DNA of 43,340 nucleotides from an uncultured Eubacterium sp. (lineage in GTDB: Bacteria; Bacillota; Clostridia; Lachnospirales; Lachnospiraceae): the NCBI GenBank assembly GCA_905235555.1, contig CAJOMD010000027.1, forward strand, positions 1-43,340, written 5' to 3'. A program made the position numbers and the translations under genes. This document shows positions 34,587 to 42,146 of this stretch, piece after piece. Position 1 is the first letter of the stretch, and each line of letters starts with the position of its first letter. The notes beneath the pieces were generated by a model. It was not told the origin of the DNA. It did no database searches and worked only from the letters and a program-made list of their open reading frames with translations.

Positions 34587-34620
34587 AAAGGCCTAGACGT
34601 AAAGTTTAGGTCTTTTTTTA
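34587..34620 (+). terminator. terminator of the rpoBC-yhhQ transcript
   Basis: AAAGGCCTA and TTAGGTCTTT pair with one wobble around GACGTAAAGT, followed by TTTTTT. Confidence 0.85.
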
Positions 34621-34728
34621 TTGTCATTAAATCTGGTTATATTAAAAAGATAAAAACTGAATATATCAATAATACCAAAATTTGATACAATATCTCCAAT
34701 GCAAAAAACTGTTAGGAGGTAATGTATT

Positions 34729-35250
34729 ATGAATACTAAACTTACAAAAATAGTCTTAACATCTGTATTTGCGGCTATTGTATTTGTGGGAACATACGTT
34801 ATTCACATTACAATTCCAGCAACAGGTGGATATATAAATATAGGAGATGCAGCCATTTTGTTAGCTGCTTGGTGTTTGGGTGGAATGTACGCTGGACTAG
34901 CAGCAGGTATAGGCGCAGGATTAGTCGATCTAATGATAGGGCCAGCCTATGTGCCGGGCACAGTAGTAATTAAGTTCTTAATGGCAGTAGTGGCATCACT
35001 AATCTTTGTCGCACTAAACTCTAAGGGATTTAAGAAGAGTGGATATGTGTTAGGCGCTTTTGTGGCGGAAGTTATTATGGTGCTAGGATACCTAGTTTAT
35101 GAGGGGGTATTCCTAGGACTAGGCTGGGGCGCTTTGGCTGGAGTGTATGGAAACTTAATCCAAGGTGTAGCTAGTGTAGTGATAGGCGTAGTGGCTGTGG
35201 AAATATTGGAGAAAGCAAAAGTATTAAATAAAATTAAATCATACGTGTAG
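34729..35250 (+). CDS. ECF transporter substrate-binding S component
   Basis: Membrane S component of an energy-coupling factor vitamin transporter, 173 residues, with five to six hydrophobic helices. The family-type block is present: ATGGYINIGDAAILLAAWCLG, then GGMYAGLAAGIGAGLVDLM. It would join a shared EcfAA'T module encoded elsewhere. The ligand is uncertain: this group includes riboflavin-, pyridoxine- and hydroxymethylpyrimidine-type S units, and I see no riboswitch in the 149-nt upstream region to decide. AGGAGG upstream. The DUF436 gene starts 10 nt after its stop. Confidence 0.82.
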   Translation: MNTKLTKIVLTSVFAAIVFVGTYVIHITIPATGGYINIGDAAILLAAWCLGGMYAGLAAGIGAGLVDLMIGPAYVPGTVVIKFLMAVVASLIFVALNSKGFKKSGYVLGAFVAEVIMVLGYLVYEGVFLGLGWGALAGVYGNLIQGVASVVIGVVAVEILEKAKVLNKIKSYV

Positions 35251-35259
35251 GAGAAAGAC

Positions 35260-35796
35260 ATGAGTATTAGAGAAGAAGCAAAGGCTGTAGCCAAAGAAGT
35301 AATAGAAAAAGGGAATTTGTCTAAAGGACAGATTCTAGTAGTTGGGTGTTCTAGCAGTGCAGTGGGTGGAAGCCTTATAGGTACTGATTCCAATGTGGAC
35401 ACAGCAGCCGAAATCTTTGACGCTGTATACGAAGAAGCCCGAGGCAAAGGAATCATCTTAGCGACACAGTGCTGTGAGCATTTAAACAGAGCTATTATAG
35501 TGGATGAAGCAGAAGTTAAGAATCATCCGCTAGGAGCAGTTATCTTGCAAGAAAAAGTGAGTGTGGTTCCTAAACCAAAGGCAGGTGGATCGTTCTCGAC
35601 AAAGGCATATGAGACATTTGGGGAGCCTGTGGCACTTGAACATATAAAAGCAGATGCAGGAATAGATATAGGTGGAGTGCTAGTGGGAATGCATTTAAAA
35701 GAAGTGGCAGTTCCTATCAAACTAGAGAATAAAAAGATAGGTGAAGCCATAGTTTTAGCGGCGTACACCAGACCTAAGTATATAGGTGGAGAATAA
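35260..35796 (+). CDS. DUF436/TIGR01440 family protein (YwlG-like)
   Basis: 178-residue cytosolic protein of a conserved Firmicute family of unknown function (B. subtilis YwlG type). Typical blocks: GCSSSAVGGSLIGTDSN near the N-terminus, CCEHLNRAIIVDE in the middle and KADAGIDIGGVLVGMHL later. The C-terminus ends RPKYIGGE because a 19-bp tandem duplication (35775-35812) places a stop codon there; without it the frame would continue with RAHY and end four residues later. The loss is small and may be neutral. It is coupled to the ECF S-component gene and followed by a terminator. Confidence 0.88.
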   Translation: MSIREEAKAVAKEVIEKGNLSKGQILVVGCSSSAVGGSLIGTDSNVDTAAEIFDAVYEEARGKGIILATQCCEHLNRAIIVDEAEVKNHPLGAVILQEKVSVVPKPKAGGSFSTKAYETFGEPVALEHIKADAGIDIGGVLVGMHLKEVAVPIKLENKKIGEAIVLAAYTRPKYIGGE

Positions 35797-35812
35797 GTAT
35801 ATAGGTGGAGAA
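35775..35812 (+). repeat. perfect 19-bp tandem duplication at the DUF436 stop codon
   Basis: Copies at 35775-35793 and 35794-35812 are identical. The second copy begins with TAA, which is the present stop codon. Confidence 0.9.
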
Positions 35813-35837
35813 AGGGCTCATTACTAGAGCTCTTTTT
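35811..35837 (+). terminator. intrinsic terminator after the DUF436 gene
   Basis: AAAGGGCTC / GAGCTCTTT (one G-U) around ATTACTA, then TTTTT. Confidence 0.85.
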
Positions 35838-35882
35838 TAGTGTATATTAGGTGGGCAACATCTTCCTTTTTATCGTGTTTTT

Positions 35883-35891
35883 TGCTATAAT
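35883..35891 (+). promoter_or_regulatory. extended -10 promoter of porCDAB
   Basis: TGCTATAAT fits TGn-TATAAT; no good -35 box. Start near 35898, about 40 nt before porC. Confidence 0.6.
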
Positions 35892-35938
35892 GTTCTTTGA
35901 CTCTGAAATCAGATATTATAAAAAAGAGGGATTTTTAA

Positions 35939-36511
35939 ATGAGTAAAACACTAGAAATTAGATGGCACGGCCGTGGAGGCCAGGGAGCCAAAACTGCAGC
36001 ACTTTTGTTAGCCGAAGTGGCTTTTAAAGTGGGAAAATGTGCTCAAGGTTTCCCTGAATACGGACCAGAGAGAATGGGTGCGCCTATCACTGCATATGAC
36101 AGAATAAGCGACACTCGAATTCGCGTACATTCAAATATCTACGAGCCAGAGTATGTGGTGGTGGTAGATGAGACATTACTAGAGTGCGTGGATGTAACTA
36201 AGGGCTTAAAGGAAGATGGCGCCATCTTGATAAACACAGCAAAAGATAAAGAAGAGATTATGCCACACCTTAATGGCTACAAAGGTAAGGTATATACTAT
36301 AGATGCTAGAAATATAGCGATGGAATGTTTAGGAAAGAACTTTCCTAATACACCTATGCTAGCAGCTATTGTTAAAGTTACTGGAGCTTTGGAGGAGAAT
36401 ACTTTCTTCGAAGAGATGGAAGGATCATTCAAACATAAATTTGCAAAGAAGCCAGAAGTGGTGGACGGCAATATGAAGGCTCTAAAAAAAGCGTTTGAGG
36501 AGGTTAAGTAA
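35939..36511 (+). CDS. porC: pyruvate:ferredoxin oxidoreductase gamma subunit
   Basis: Gamma subunit of a four-subunit 2-oxoacid:ferredoxin oxidoreductase, 190 residues. The start [20 protein letters not shown] is the hallmark of the family, followed by [20 protein letters not shown]. It is part of the enzyme that oxidatively decarboxylates pyruvate (or a related 2-oxoacid) to acetyl-CoA with reduction of ferredoxin. First gene of porC-D-A-B; the porD start overlaps its stop (TAATG). The C-terminal [15 protein letters not shown] is typical. Confidence 0.93.
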   Translation: MSKTLEIRWHGRGGQGAKTAALLLAEVAFKVGKCAQGFPEYGPERMGAPITAYDRISDTRIRVHSNIYEPEYVVVVDETLLECVDVTKGLKEDGAILINTAKDKEEIMPHLNGYKGKVYTIDARNIAMECLGKNFPNTPMLAAIVKVTGALEENTFFEEMEGSFKHKFAKKPEVVDGNMKALKKAFEEVK

Positions 36512-36822
36512 TGGCTAAATCAGATTTGAAAAAATTAGGTCAGGACGTTGCTTGGCAAGATGTTACTCGTGGAAACACTATTGTAGGTAGTGGAACTACT
36601 AGAGAGTTTAATACGGGTGACTGGACAAACGTAGCGCCAGTGATTGATGAAGAAAAATGTAAACAATGTTTGCTTTGCGTACCTGTCTGCCCAGACAGTT
36701 GTATCGCAGTAAAAGAAAACAAGAGACAACCTATAGATTTAGACCACTGCAAAGGCTGTGGCATTTGCGTAAAGGCTTGTCCATTCAATGCTATAACGAT
36801 GGAGGTGAAGTCTAATGAGTAA
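36511..36822 (+). CDS. porD: pyruvate:ferredoxin oxidoreductase delta subunit (2[4Fe-4S] ferredoxin)
   Basis: Electron-transfer subunit of 103 residues. Two ferredoxin motifs are complete: [15 protein letters not shown] and [14 protein letters not shown], giving two [4Fe-4S] clusters. The N-terminal half ([16 protein letters not shown]) is typical of PorD rather than of a free ferredoxin. It overlaps porC by one base and porA by eight, so the four subunits are translationally coupled. Confidence 0.94.
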   Translation: MAKSDLKKLGQDVAWQDVTRGNTIVGSGTTREFNTGDWTNVAPVIDEEKCKQCLLCVPVCPDSCIAVKENKRQPIDLDHCKGCGICVKACPFNAITMEVKSNE

Positions 36823-38008
36823 GAAGGCATTTATGTCAGGAAATGAGGCTGTGGCTACAGCGCTTCGCCAAATTAATCCTGATGTATTTCCAGCTTTTCC
36901 TATCACACCATCTACAGAAGTGCCTCAGTACTTCTCAAACTATGTGGCAAATGGATTAGTGGATACAGAGTTTATAACAGTAGAAAGTGAGCACAGTTCA
37001 ATGAGTGCGGCCATGGGTGCATCAGCAGCAGGGGCAAGAGCCCTCACAGCTACATCATCTGCAGGTCTTGCATTTATGTGGGAAGTGTTAGGTGTGGCTG
37101 CATCTAGTAGACTTCCAGTAGGGCTAGCAGCAGTTTGTCGTGCGCTTACAGGACCACTTAACATTAACTGTGACCATTCAGACACAATGGGAGCAAGAGA
37201 CTCAGGCTGGATTCAACTATATGCTGAAGATAACCAGGAAGCTTACGACAATATGATTATGGCTTTCAATATTGCCGAGCACAAAGATGTTATGCTTCCA
37301 ATTATGATTTGTCAGGACGGTTTTATCACAAGTCACGCAGTAAACGATATGGAATTGTTAGATGACGATGTGGTTAAAAACTTTGTGGGTGAGAGAGAAC
37401 CTTCAGAGTATCTTTTAAATCCTGATGAGAAATTTGCCGTAGGCCCTTATGCTGTTTCTGATTATTATATGGAATCTAGAAAAGCGCAGGCTCACGCTAT
37501 GGAAAACGCAAAGCAAGTAATAGTGGATGTGGCAAAAGACTTTGAAAAGATTTCAGGCCGTAAGTATGGTTTGATAGAAGAATATAAGATGGACGATGCT
37601 GAATATGCGATAGTTATTATCGGTTCAGCAGCGGGCACGTCAAAGGAAGCAATAGACCAGATGAGAGAGAATGGAGATAAAGTAGGTCTAGTTAAAGTTA
37701 GATCATTTAGACCTTTCCCAGCAGAAGAGATTGGAAACGCTCTAAAGGGATGCAAGGCTGTGGCTGTAATGGATAGAAGTGAAGCATTCTCTACCAACGG
37801 TGGTCCTTTGGGTGCAGAAACTATGCAGGCTATGTACCAGTATGGTTGTGATGCACTTGCTATCGATATTATGTATGGTATCGGTGGACGTGACGTAAGG
37901 GTAGAAGATATTAAGGGTGTTTATGAGACACTTAAAGATATTGCAAAGACAGGCGATAGAGGAGAACTTTATCGCTACATAGGATTACGTGATAAGGAGG
38001 CAAAATAA
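36815..38008 (+). CDS. porA: pyruvate:ferredoxin oxidoreductase alpha subunit
   Basis: Alpha subunit, 397 residues. Substrate and interface blocks: [60 protein letters not shown] and [20 protein letters not shown]. The last block resembles pyruvate-specific rather than 2-ketoisovalerate-specific enzymes, although the distinction cannot be settled by eye. GGAGG upstream. It overlaps porD by 8 nt and porB by one. Confidence 0.94.
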   Translation: MSKKAFMSGNEAVATALRQINPDVFPAFPITPSTEVPQYFSNYVANGLVDTEFITVESEHSSMSAAMGASAAGARALTATSSAGLAFMWEVLGVAASSRLPVGLAAVCRALTGPLNINCDHSDTMGARDSGWIQLYAEDNQEAYDNMIMAFNIAEHKDVMLPIMICQDGFITSHAVNDMELLDDDVVKNFVGEREPSEYLLNPDEKFAVGPYAVSDYYMESRKAQAHAMENAKQVIVDVAKDFEKISGRKYGLIEEYKMDDAEYAIVIIGSAAGTSKEAIDQMRENGDKVGLVKVRSFRPFPAEEIGNALKGCKAVAVMDRSEAFSTNGGPLGAETMQAMYQYGCDALAIDIMYGIGGRDVRVEDIKGVYETLKDIAKTGDRGELYRYIGLRDKEAK

Positions 38009-38943
38009 TGGGTTATAATTTTAGAGAAACAATGAATAAACCTGAACGTTTTGCGCCAGGTCACAGAATGTGTGCAGGTTGTGGAGCCACAATCTGTGCA
38101 AGAAATGTCCTTCGTGGACTAAAACCAGAAGACAAAGCAGTTATCGGCTGTGCCACGGGATGTCTTAATGTATCATCATTCCAGTATCCATATGTGGCAT
38201 GGGAAGATAGCTATATCCATAGTGCGTTTGAAAATGCCAGCTCAACTATGAGTGGTGTTGTAGGTGCATATGAAGCAATGAAGCGCAAAGGAAAGATTGA
38301 TGAAGATTATAAGTTCATAGTCTTTGGCGGTGACGGCGGTACTTATGATATTGGTATTCAGTCTTTGTCGGGCGCGATGGAGCGTGGAACAGACTATACA
38401 TATGTTTGTTACGACAACGGCGCATATATGAACACAGGTACACAGCGTTCATCAGCTACACCAATGTATGCAGACACTACCACTACACCAGTAGGTAGTG
38501 AGTCAGTAGGTAAGACTCAGTACAGAAAAGATTTGTCAGATATTTTGGTGGCGCATAATATTCCATATGTAGCACAGACTACATTCTTTAATGGCTTGAA
38601 AGATCTTCACACAAAATCTGAACGTGCAATCTATACAAAGGGACCAGCATTCCTTAATGTAATGGCACCATGTCCAACAGGTTGGAAGTATCAGACAGAT
38701 GATATTATGGAGATTTGTCGTTTGGCGGTAGAGACAAATTACTGGCCACTATACGAAGTGGTAGATGGCAAGTGGATTGTAAGTTACGAACCAAAGAATA
38801 GACTTCCTATTGAGGAATTCCTACGTACACAGGGAAGATTTAAACATCTATTTACTCCAGAGAACGAGCACTTATTAGAAGAGTATCAGAGAGAAGTAGA
38901 TAGAAGATGGGAAGACTTGATGTTTAAGGCAAGTAGAGGATAA
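38008..38943 (+). CDS. porB: pyruvate:ferredoxin oxidoreductase beta subunit (TPP-binding)
   Basis: Thiamine-diphosphate- and iron-sulfur-binding subunit, 311 residues. Cys residues for the proximal cluster lie in MCAGCGATICARNVL and CATGCLNVSSFQYPY; the TPP-Mg loop is GGDGGTYDIGIQSLSGAM with YDNGAYMNTGTQRSS behind it. Together with PorA it forms the active site. The gene starts on the porA stop codon (TAATG) and ends before a terminator with a TTCG loop. Most Clostridia use a single-chain PFOR of about 1170 residues; a four-subunit enzyme is the Thermotoga/archaeal type. Confidence 0.95.
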   Translation: MGYNFRETMNKPERFAPGHRMCAGCGATICARNVLRGLKPEDKAVIGCATGCLNVSSFQYPYVAWEDSYIHSAFENASSTMSGVVGAYEAMKRKGKIDEDYKFIVFGGDGGTYDIGIQSLSGAMERGTDYTYVCYDNGAYMNTGTQRSSATPMYADTTTTPVGSESVGKTQYRKDLSDILVAHNIPYVAQTTFFNGLKDLHTKSERAIYTKGPAFLNVMAPCPTGWKYQTDDIMEICRLAVETNYWPLYEVVDGKWIVSYEPKNRLPIEEFLRTQGRFKHLFTPENEHLLEEYQREVDRRWEDLMFKASRG

Positions 38944-38947
38944 TTAT

Positions 38948-38976
38948 AAGATGAAGTCTTCGGACTTCATCTTTTT
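38948..38976 (+). terminator. terminator of porCDAB (TTCG tetraloop)
   Basis: AAGATGAAGTC / GACTTCATCTT closing a TTCG loop, followed by TTTT. One of the clearest terminators in the window. Confidence 0.95.
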
Positions 38977-38989
38977 GCAAGGAGAAACT

Positions 38990-39415
38990 ATGTTAAGTTT
39001 TGAATATAACAACGACAAAGATAAATTCAAAAATGCTATTACAAGACAGGGCGAAAAAGAAGGATTTATTGTAACTAAGGATAATGATGATTATTCTTTA
39101 GCATTTAACCTAGAACACGAGAAGGGTAAAAAGTTTTATCCTATTGGATTCAAGGGAACTGTAGAAGAGAAAGATGGAAAGACTTCTTTGGTTGGCAAAG
39201 TTACTTATGGAATATACCTTTATGTGATAGCAGTTATTCTTTATGCGCTAATTATTGCAAGACTTACTTATTCAGTAATACAGAATCAGCAGAAGAATAC
39301 AATAATAGCTTTAGTGGCATTTGTAATTGCAGTGTTTATTACGGTGTATATGATACTGAAAATAAAAAAATCCAAGAGGAGAATAGTAGAGTTTTTACAA
39401 AACTTAAACGTATAA
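38990..39415 (+). CDS. small membrane protein of unknown function
   Basis: 141 residues from ATG 38990, with AAGGAG 6-8 nt upstream; a start at 38951 lies inside the terminator and is rejected. The N-terminal half is soluble (MLSFEYNNDKDKFKNAITRQ, then KKFYPIGFKGTVEEKDGKTS), with beta-strand-like segments. Two transmembrane helices follow (IYLYVIAVILYALIIARLTY and IIALVAFVIAVFITVYMIL), and a basic end (KIKKSKRR). Family not recognised. It stands between two terminators, so it depends on read-through from porCDAB or on a promoter I cannot see. Confidence 0.7.
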   Translation: MLSFEYNNDKDKFKNAITRQGEKEGFIVTKDNDDYSLAFNLEHEKGKKFYPIGFKGTVEEKDGKTSLVGKVTYGIYLYVIAVILYALIIARLTYSVIQNQQKNTIIALVAFVIAVFITVYMILKIKKSKRRIVEFLQNLNV

Positions 39416-39446
39416 AAAAATCAGCACATCTGTGCTGATTTTTTTA
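39414..39446. terminator. intrinsic terminator, bidirectional
   Basis: TCAGCACA / TGTGCTGA with A-run before and T-run after. Confidence 0.9.
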
Positions 39447-39447
39447 A

Positions 39448-39490
39448 ATGTCACGTATTTACCTAATAAAATAAGGTATTTATGTGACAT
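39448..39490. repeat. 43-bp imperfect palindrome
   Basis: ATGTCACgTAtTTACCTaA against its inverted partner ending GTGACAT, with an AT-only centre. It lies just upstream of the toxin-like gene promoter; it may be an operator or the edge of an element. Confidence 0.6.
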
Positions 39491-39502
39491 TAGGTATTTT
39501 TA

Positions 39503-39530
39503 TTGCATTAAAAAAATGCAAGTATATAAT
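39503..39530 (+). promoter_or_regulatory. promoter of the holin-like toxin transcript
   Basis: TTGCAT (39503-39508), 16-nt spacer, TATAAT (39525-39530). Start near 39537, directly before the left arm of the inverted repeat surrounding the small ORF. Confidence 0.7.
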
Positions 39531-39608
39531 AAGTCTTGAGGTGCTGCACGAACGGTGGCGGTTAGTCCTTCTTTCGTAAGTTTTACTTACAGAAAGGAGG
39601 TGGTGCTT

Positions 39609-39677
39609 ATGACTGACTTCGAATTGTTAATGTTAGTATTAACCATTCTAGTAATCATTAAGAATGTAAAAAATTAA
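39609..39677 (+). CDS. 22-residue hydrophobic peptide, holin-like type I toxin candidate
   Basis: ATG 39609 preceded by AGAAAGGAGGTGG. The peptide starts MTDFELLMLVLTILVIIK and ends with four polar residues: one transmembrane helix with a short charged tail, as in the 'putative holin-like toxin' (Hol_Tox) family of Firmicute type I toxins. The mRNA is compact: promoter 39503-39530, terminator overlapping the stop codon, and outer sequences AGGTGCT…GGCGGTTAGTCC (39539-39568) and GGGCTAACCGC…AGCACCT (39718-39741) that can pair to enclose the ORF, typical of structured type I toxin mRNAs. The antisense antitoxin RNA was not located with confidence. Confidence 0.6.
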   Translation: MTDFELLMLVLTILVIIKNVKN

Positions 39678-39705
39678 TCGCCTGTAGCCCGGCGATTAAT
39701 TTTTA
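39671..39705 (+). terminator. terminator of the toxin-like transcript
   Basis: ATTAATCGCC / GGCGATTAAT around TGTAGCCC, then TTTTT. The left arm includes the stop codon of the small ORF. Confidence 0.88.
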
Positions 39706-39710
39706 GATTA

Positions 39711-39771
39711 ACTCTAAGGGCTAACCGCTACGGTAGCACCTTTTCTAGTTATAAAATAGCACAATAGTAGT
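39711..39771. repeat. 'GGGCTAACC' hairpin repeat, copy 1
   Basis: AAGGGCTAACCGCTACGGT, then AGCACCTTTT, followed by TAAAATAGCAC. It folds GCTA-ACCG / CGGT-AGC. A second copy lies at 42043-42103 after mod. Both end with TTTT and could be terminators on the plus strand. Confidence 0.65.
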
Positions 39772-39783
39772 ATATTTGCAATA

Positions 39784-40101
39784 CTAATTATTATTCTTAG
39801 CAATAGTCTCAATAAGCAGTGCTACATTTTCTAGTTGCTCCTTATCAAGTTTTTTAATATAAGGAATTATCCTATTAATCATATCCGGATATCGCATATC
39901 TGTATCGAAAAAATCAACAGGAGTAATATTAAGTTCATCACAAATCTTGAAGAAAACCTCCATAGAAGGATAAGCCCTCTCATTAAGAATACTGTTTACA
40001 TACCCAGAATTCTGTCCAATATTTAAACTAATATCTCTGGCAGTTCTATTATTGATCTCCATGAGCTCATTCAGTCTATTTGCAAACTCAGTTTTATTCA
40101 T
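39784..40101 (-). CDS. XRE-family HTH regulator, candidate controller of the mod/res genes
   Basis: 105-residue protein with a helix-turn-helix of the Cro/XRE type: RLNELMEINNRTARDISLNI, then GYVNSILNERAYPSMEVFFK, and DELNITPVDFFDTD. The C-terminal 40 residues (MINRIIPYIKKLDKEQLENV) look like a dimerisation helix. AGGTG 5 nt upstream of ATG. It is divergent from mod (154 nt between starts), and a perfect inverted repeat lies across the mod promoter, so it probably controls the restriction-modification genes in the way of C proteins. It could also control the adjacent toxin-like gene. Confidence 0.85.
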   Translation of the reverse strand: MNKTEFANRLNELMEINNRTARDISLNIGQNSGYVNSILNERAYPSMEVFFKICDELNITPVDFFDTDMRYPDMINRIIPYIKKLDKEQLENVALLIETIAKNNN

Positions 40102-40183
40102 AATTCACCTCGAAGTATTTATATTATGTATTAATATATCTTATATATTAGTGGAATGTATTGCATTCAGTGTGACATTATTC

Positions 40184-40212
40184 TTGTTATATCGCAATCA
40201 ATACGATATAAT
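40184..40212 (+). promoter_or_regulatory. mod promoter with embedded inverted-repeat operator
   Basis: TTGTTA (40184-40189), 17-nt spacer, TATAAT (40207-40212). Perfect 8-bp arms TTATATCG (40187-40194) and CGATATAA (40204-40211) with a 9-nt centre overlap both boxes. A bound dimer would block RNA polymerase. The divergent XRE protein is the obvious candidate. Confidence 0.75.
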
Positions 40213-40255
40213 TAAAAAAATGACGCAATGAATATAATATATGAGGTAAAAGAGG

Positions 40256-41974
40256 GTGGAGAGTACAAATTTATCAGCCAAAAAACGTGAAAAATTGTTA
40301 GGCTTTTTAAATGACCTAAGAGAAAAGAACAAAGACGATGAAAAAGTACTAAAGGCTATTAATGAAATAGAAAAAGAATTGAACAATAAAAAATACGGAC
40401 TAGTGTGGGAAGAGCACGAAGAAGAAGTGGACAGGATGTTAAAAGATAACATACCTGTTTTTTGTGAAGCCAAAGACAAAGAAATAAAAGAAGCTGAAGA
40501 TGAAGAGTTTAACTTTTTACTAGAGGGTGATAATCTTCACAGTTTAAAACTTTTGGAGAAGACTCATAAAGGTAAGATTGATGTGATTTATATAGATCCT
40601 CCATATAATACGGGGAATAAGGATTTTGTTTATGATGATACTTATGTGGGGGACGATGATTCATATAGGCATAGTAAGTGGCTGTCGTTTTTGAATGAAA
40701 GATTACGTATGGCATATCAATTATTGAATGATAACGGAGTAGTTTTTGCCAGCATAGATGATAATGAACAAGCAAATCTGAAATTGCTATTTGATGATAT
40801 TTTTGGTGAACAGAATTTTATTGCAACACTACCAAGAGTGACGAAAAAATCAGGAAAAGACCATTCTAGTGGTATAGCAAAGAATCACGACTATGTGTTA
40901 ATTTATGCAAAGAAGGCAGAAGGAATCGAATTAAAAGGAATAAAGTCTGACGAGAAAAGCTACCCTAATAAAGACGAGCACTATAATCAGAGGGGCGGAT
41001 ATAAACTAAATCAAACCTTAGATTATGATTCTCTGTGGTACAATCCCAAAATGGATTTTCCTTTAGAAATAGATGGTGAGACGTTTTACCCTGGTGGAGA
41101 TAAAGGTTTGCATGATGAAAGACATAAAGGGAATCATAAACAAAAAGATTGGGTTTGGAGATGGAGTAAAGCCAAATTTGAATTTGGTCTAGAAAATGGA
41201 TTTGTTGAAATAAAGAAGGGTAAAAACAGAGATAGAATTTATACGAAAACTTATGCTAGAGCAACCATATCCAATAGTCAACCCTATTCAATAGTAGAAA
41301 AGAGTAGAGAGACAAAATTGTCTTCATTAGCGATAACAGAAAACGAGTTTTCTAATGATAATGCAAAAAAGGAAATCACAAAAATAGGTTTGGAAGAATT
41401 TGGATTTCCCAAACCATCATTTTTAATATACCAATTAATGAAATTGTGTGATGAGCATATAACAGTGTTAGATTTCTTCGCAGGCTCAGGAACTACTGCT
41501 CAAGCAGTCCTAGAATTAAATAAAGAAGATGGCGGAAATAGGAAATTTATCCTTTGCACCAATAATGAGAATAATATTTGTGAAGACATTACATACCAAA
41601 GAATAAAAACAGTAATTACTGGAAAGCGCAAGGATGGATCTGAGTATTCAGAAGGAATTCCTGCCAATCTTAAATATTATAAAACTGATTTTGTTTCAAA
41701 AGATGAAGAATACTTGGAAGAAGAGCTGAATGAACATGTTAAAGAGATGATTCAGCTAGAGCATGGAGTGGATATAGACCATTCAGATTACTGCTTGGTG
41801 CTTACTGATGATGAGGCAGATGAGTTGGAGAAGAAAATAGAAAGTATGGAAAACCTAAGGGGAATATATATTTCCAATGATGTGCTCCTTACAACAAAAC
41901 AAAAAAACAAATTCAAAAAACATGACACATTTATCATTCCAGATTGTTTTTATGAAAAAGAATTAAAAGAATAA
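40256..41974 (+). CDS. mod: type III restriction-modification system, DNA methyltransferase (Mod)
   Basis: Adenine-N6 methyltransferase and specificity subunit of a type III system, 572 residues. The catalytic motif IV DPPYNTG is at about residue 114 and the AdoMet motif [16 protein letters not shown] at about 408. This beta order, with the target-recognition region between them, is typical of Mod. A helical N-terminal segment ([20 protein letters not shown]) precedes the catalytic core. GTG 40256 is used as start; GAGG lies 9 nt upstream, and there is a clear promoter at 40184-40212. The Mod C-terminal region ends [14 protein letters not shown]. The res gene follows after 172 nt. Confidence 0.94.
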   Translation: MESTNLSAKKREKLLGFLNDLREKNKDDEKVLKAINEIEKELNNKKYGLVWEEHEEEVDRMLKDNIPVFCEAKDKEIKEAEDEEFNFLLEGDNLHSLKLLEKTHKGKIDVIYIDPPYNTGNKDFVYDDTYVGDDDSYRHSKWLSFLNERLRMAYQLLNDNGVVFASIDDNEQANLKLLFDDIFGEQNFIATLPRVTKKSGKDHSSGIAKNHDYVLIYAKKAEGIELKGIKSDEKSYPNKDEHYNQRGGYKLNQTLDYDSLWYNPKMDFPLEIDGETFYPGGDKGLHDERHKGNHKQKDWVWRWSKAKFEFGLENGFVEIKKGKNRDRIYTKTYARATISNSQPYSIVEKSRETKLSSLAITENEFSNDNAKKEITKIGLEEFGFPKPSFLIYQLMKLCDEHITVLDFFAGSGTTAQAVLELNKEDGGNRKFILCTNNENNICEDITYQRIKTVITGKRKDGSEYSEGIPANLKYYKTDFVSKDEEYLEEELNEHVKEMIQLEHGVDIDHSDYCLVLTDDEADELEKKIESMENLRGIYISNDVLLTTKQKNKFKKHDTFIIPDCFYEKELKE

Positions 41975-42042
41975 TAAAAAACAACATTATATTTATAAGG
42001 CAATCATATAAATATATTGTTGCAAAATAATTATAGTAGTAA

Positions 42043-42103
42043 CAACTTACAAGGGCTAACCAACTATCGGTGTCGCCTTTTTGTATCTTTAAAATAGCAC
42101 TAT
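42043..42103. repeat. 'GGGCTAACC' hairpin repeat, copy 2 / terminator after mod
   Basis: AAGGGCTAACC, then GGTGTCGCCTTTTT, followed by TAAAATAGCAC, as in copy 1 at 39711. AACC/GGT and flanking bases can pair, and T5 follows, so it may end part of the mod transcripts before res. Confidence 0.65.
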
Positions 42104-42146
42104 TTATATAAAAATCAATATTTATTATTAAAAAGGATGATACAAA

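Noticed and set aside
34620-34728. Vitamin riboswitch upstream of the ECF S component
   Set aside because: No FMN, TPP, preQ1 or cobalamin consensus elements can be read in this 109-nt stretch.
38951-38989. Start of the membrane protein at 38951
   Set aside because: That segment is the porCDAB terminator hairpin; ATG 38990 has the ribosome binding site.
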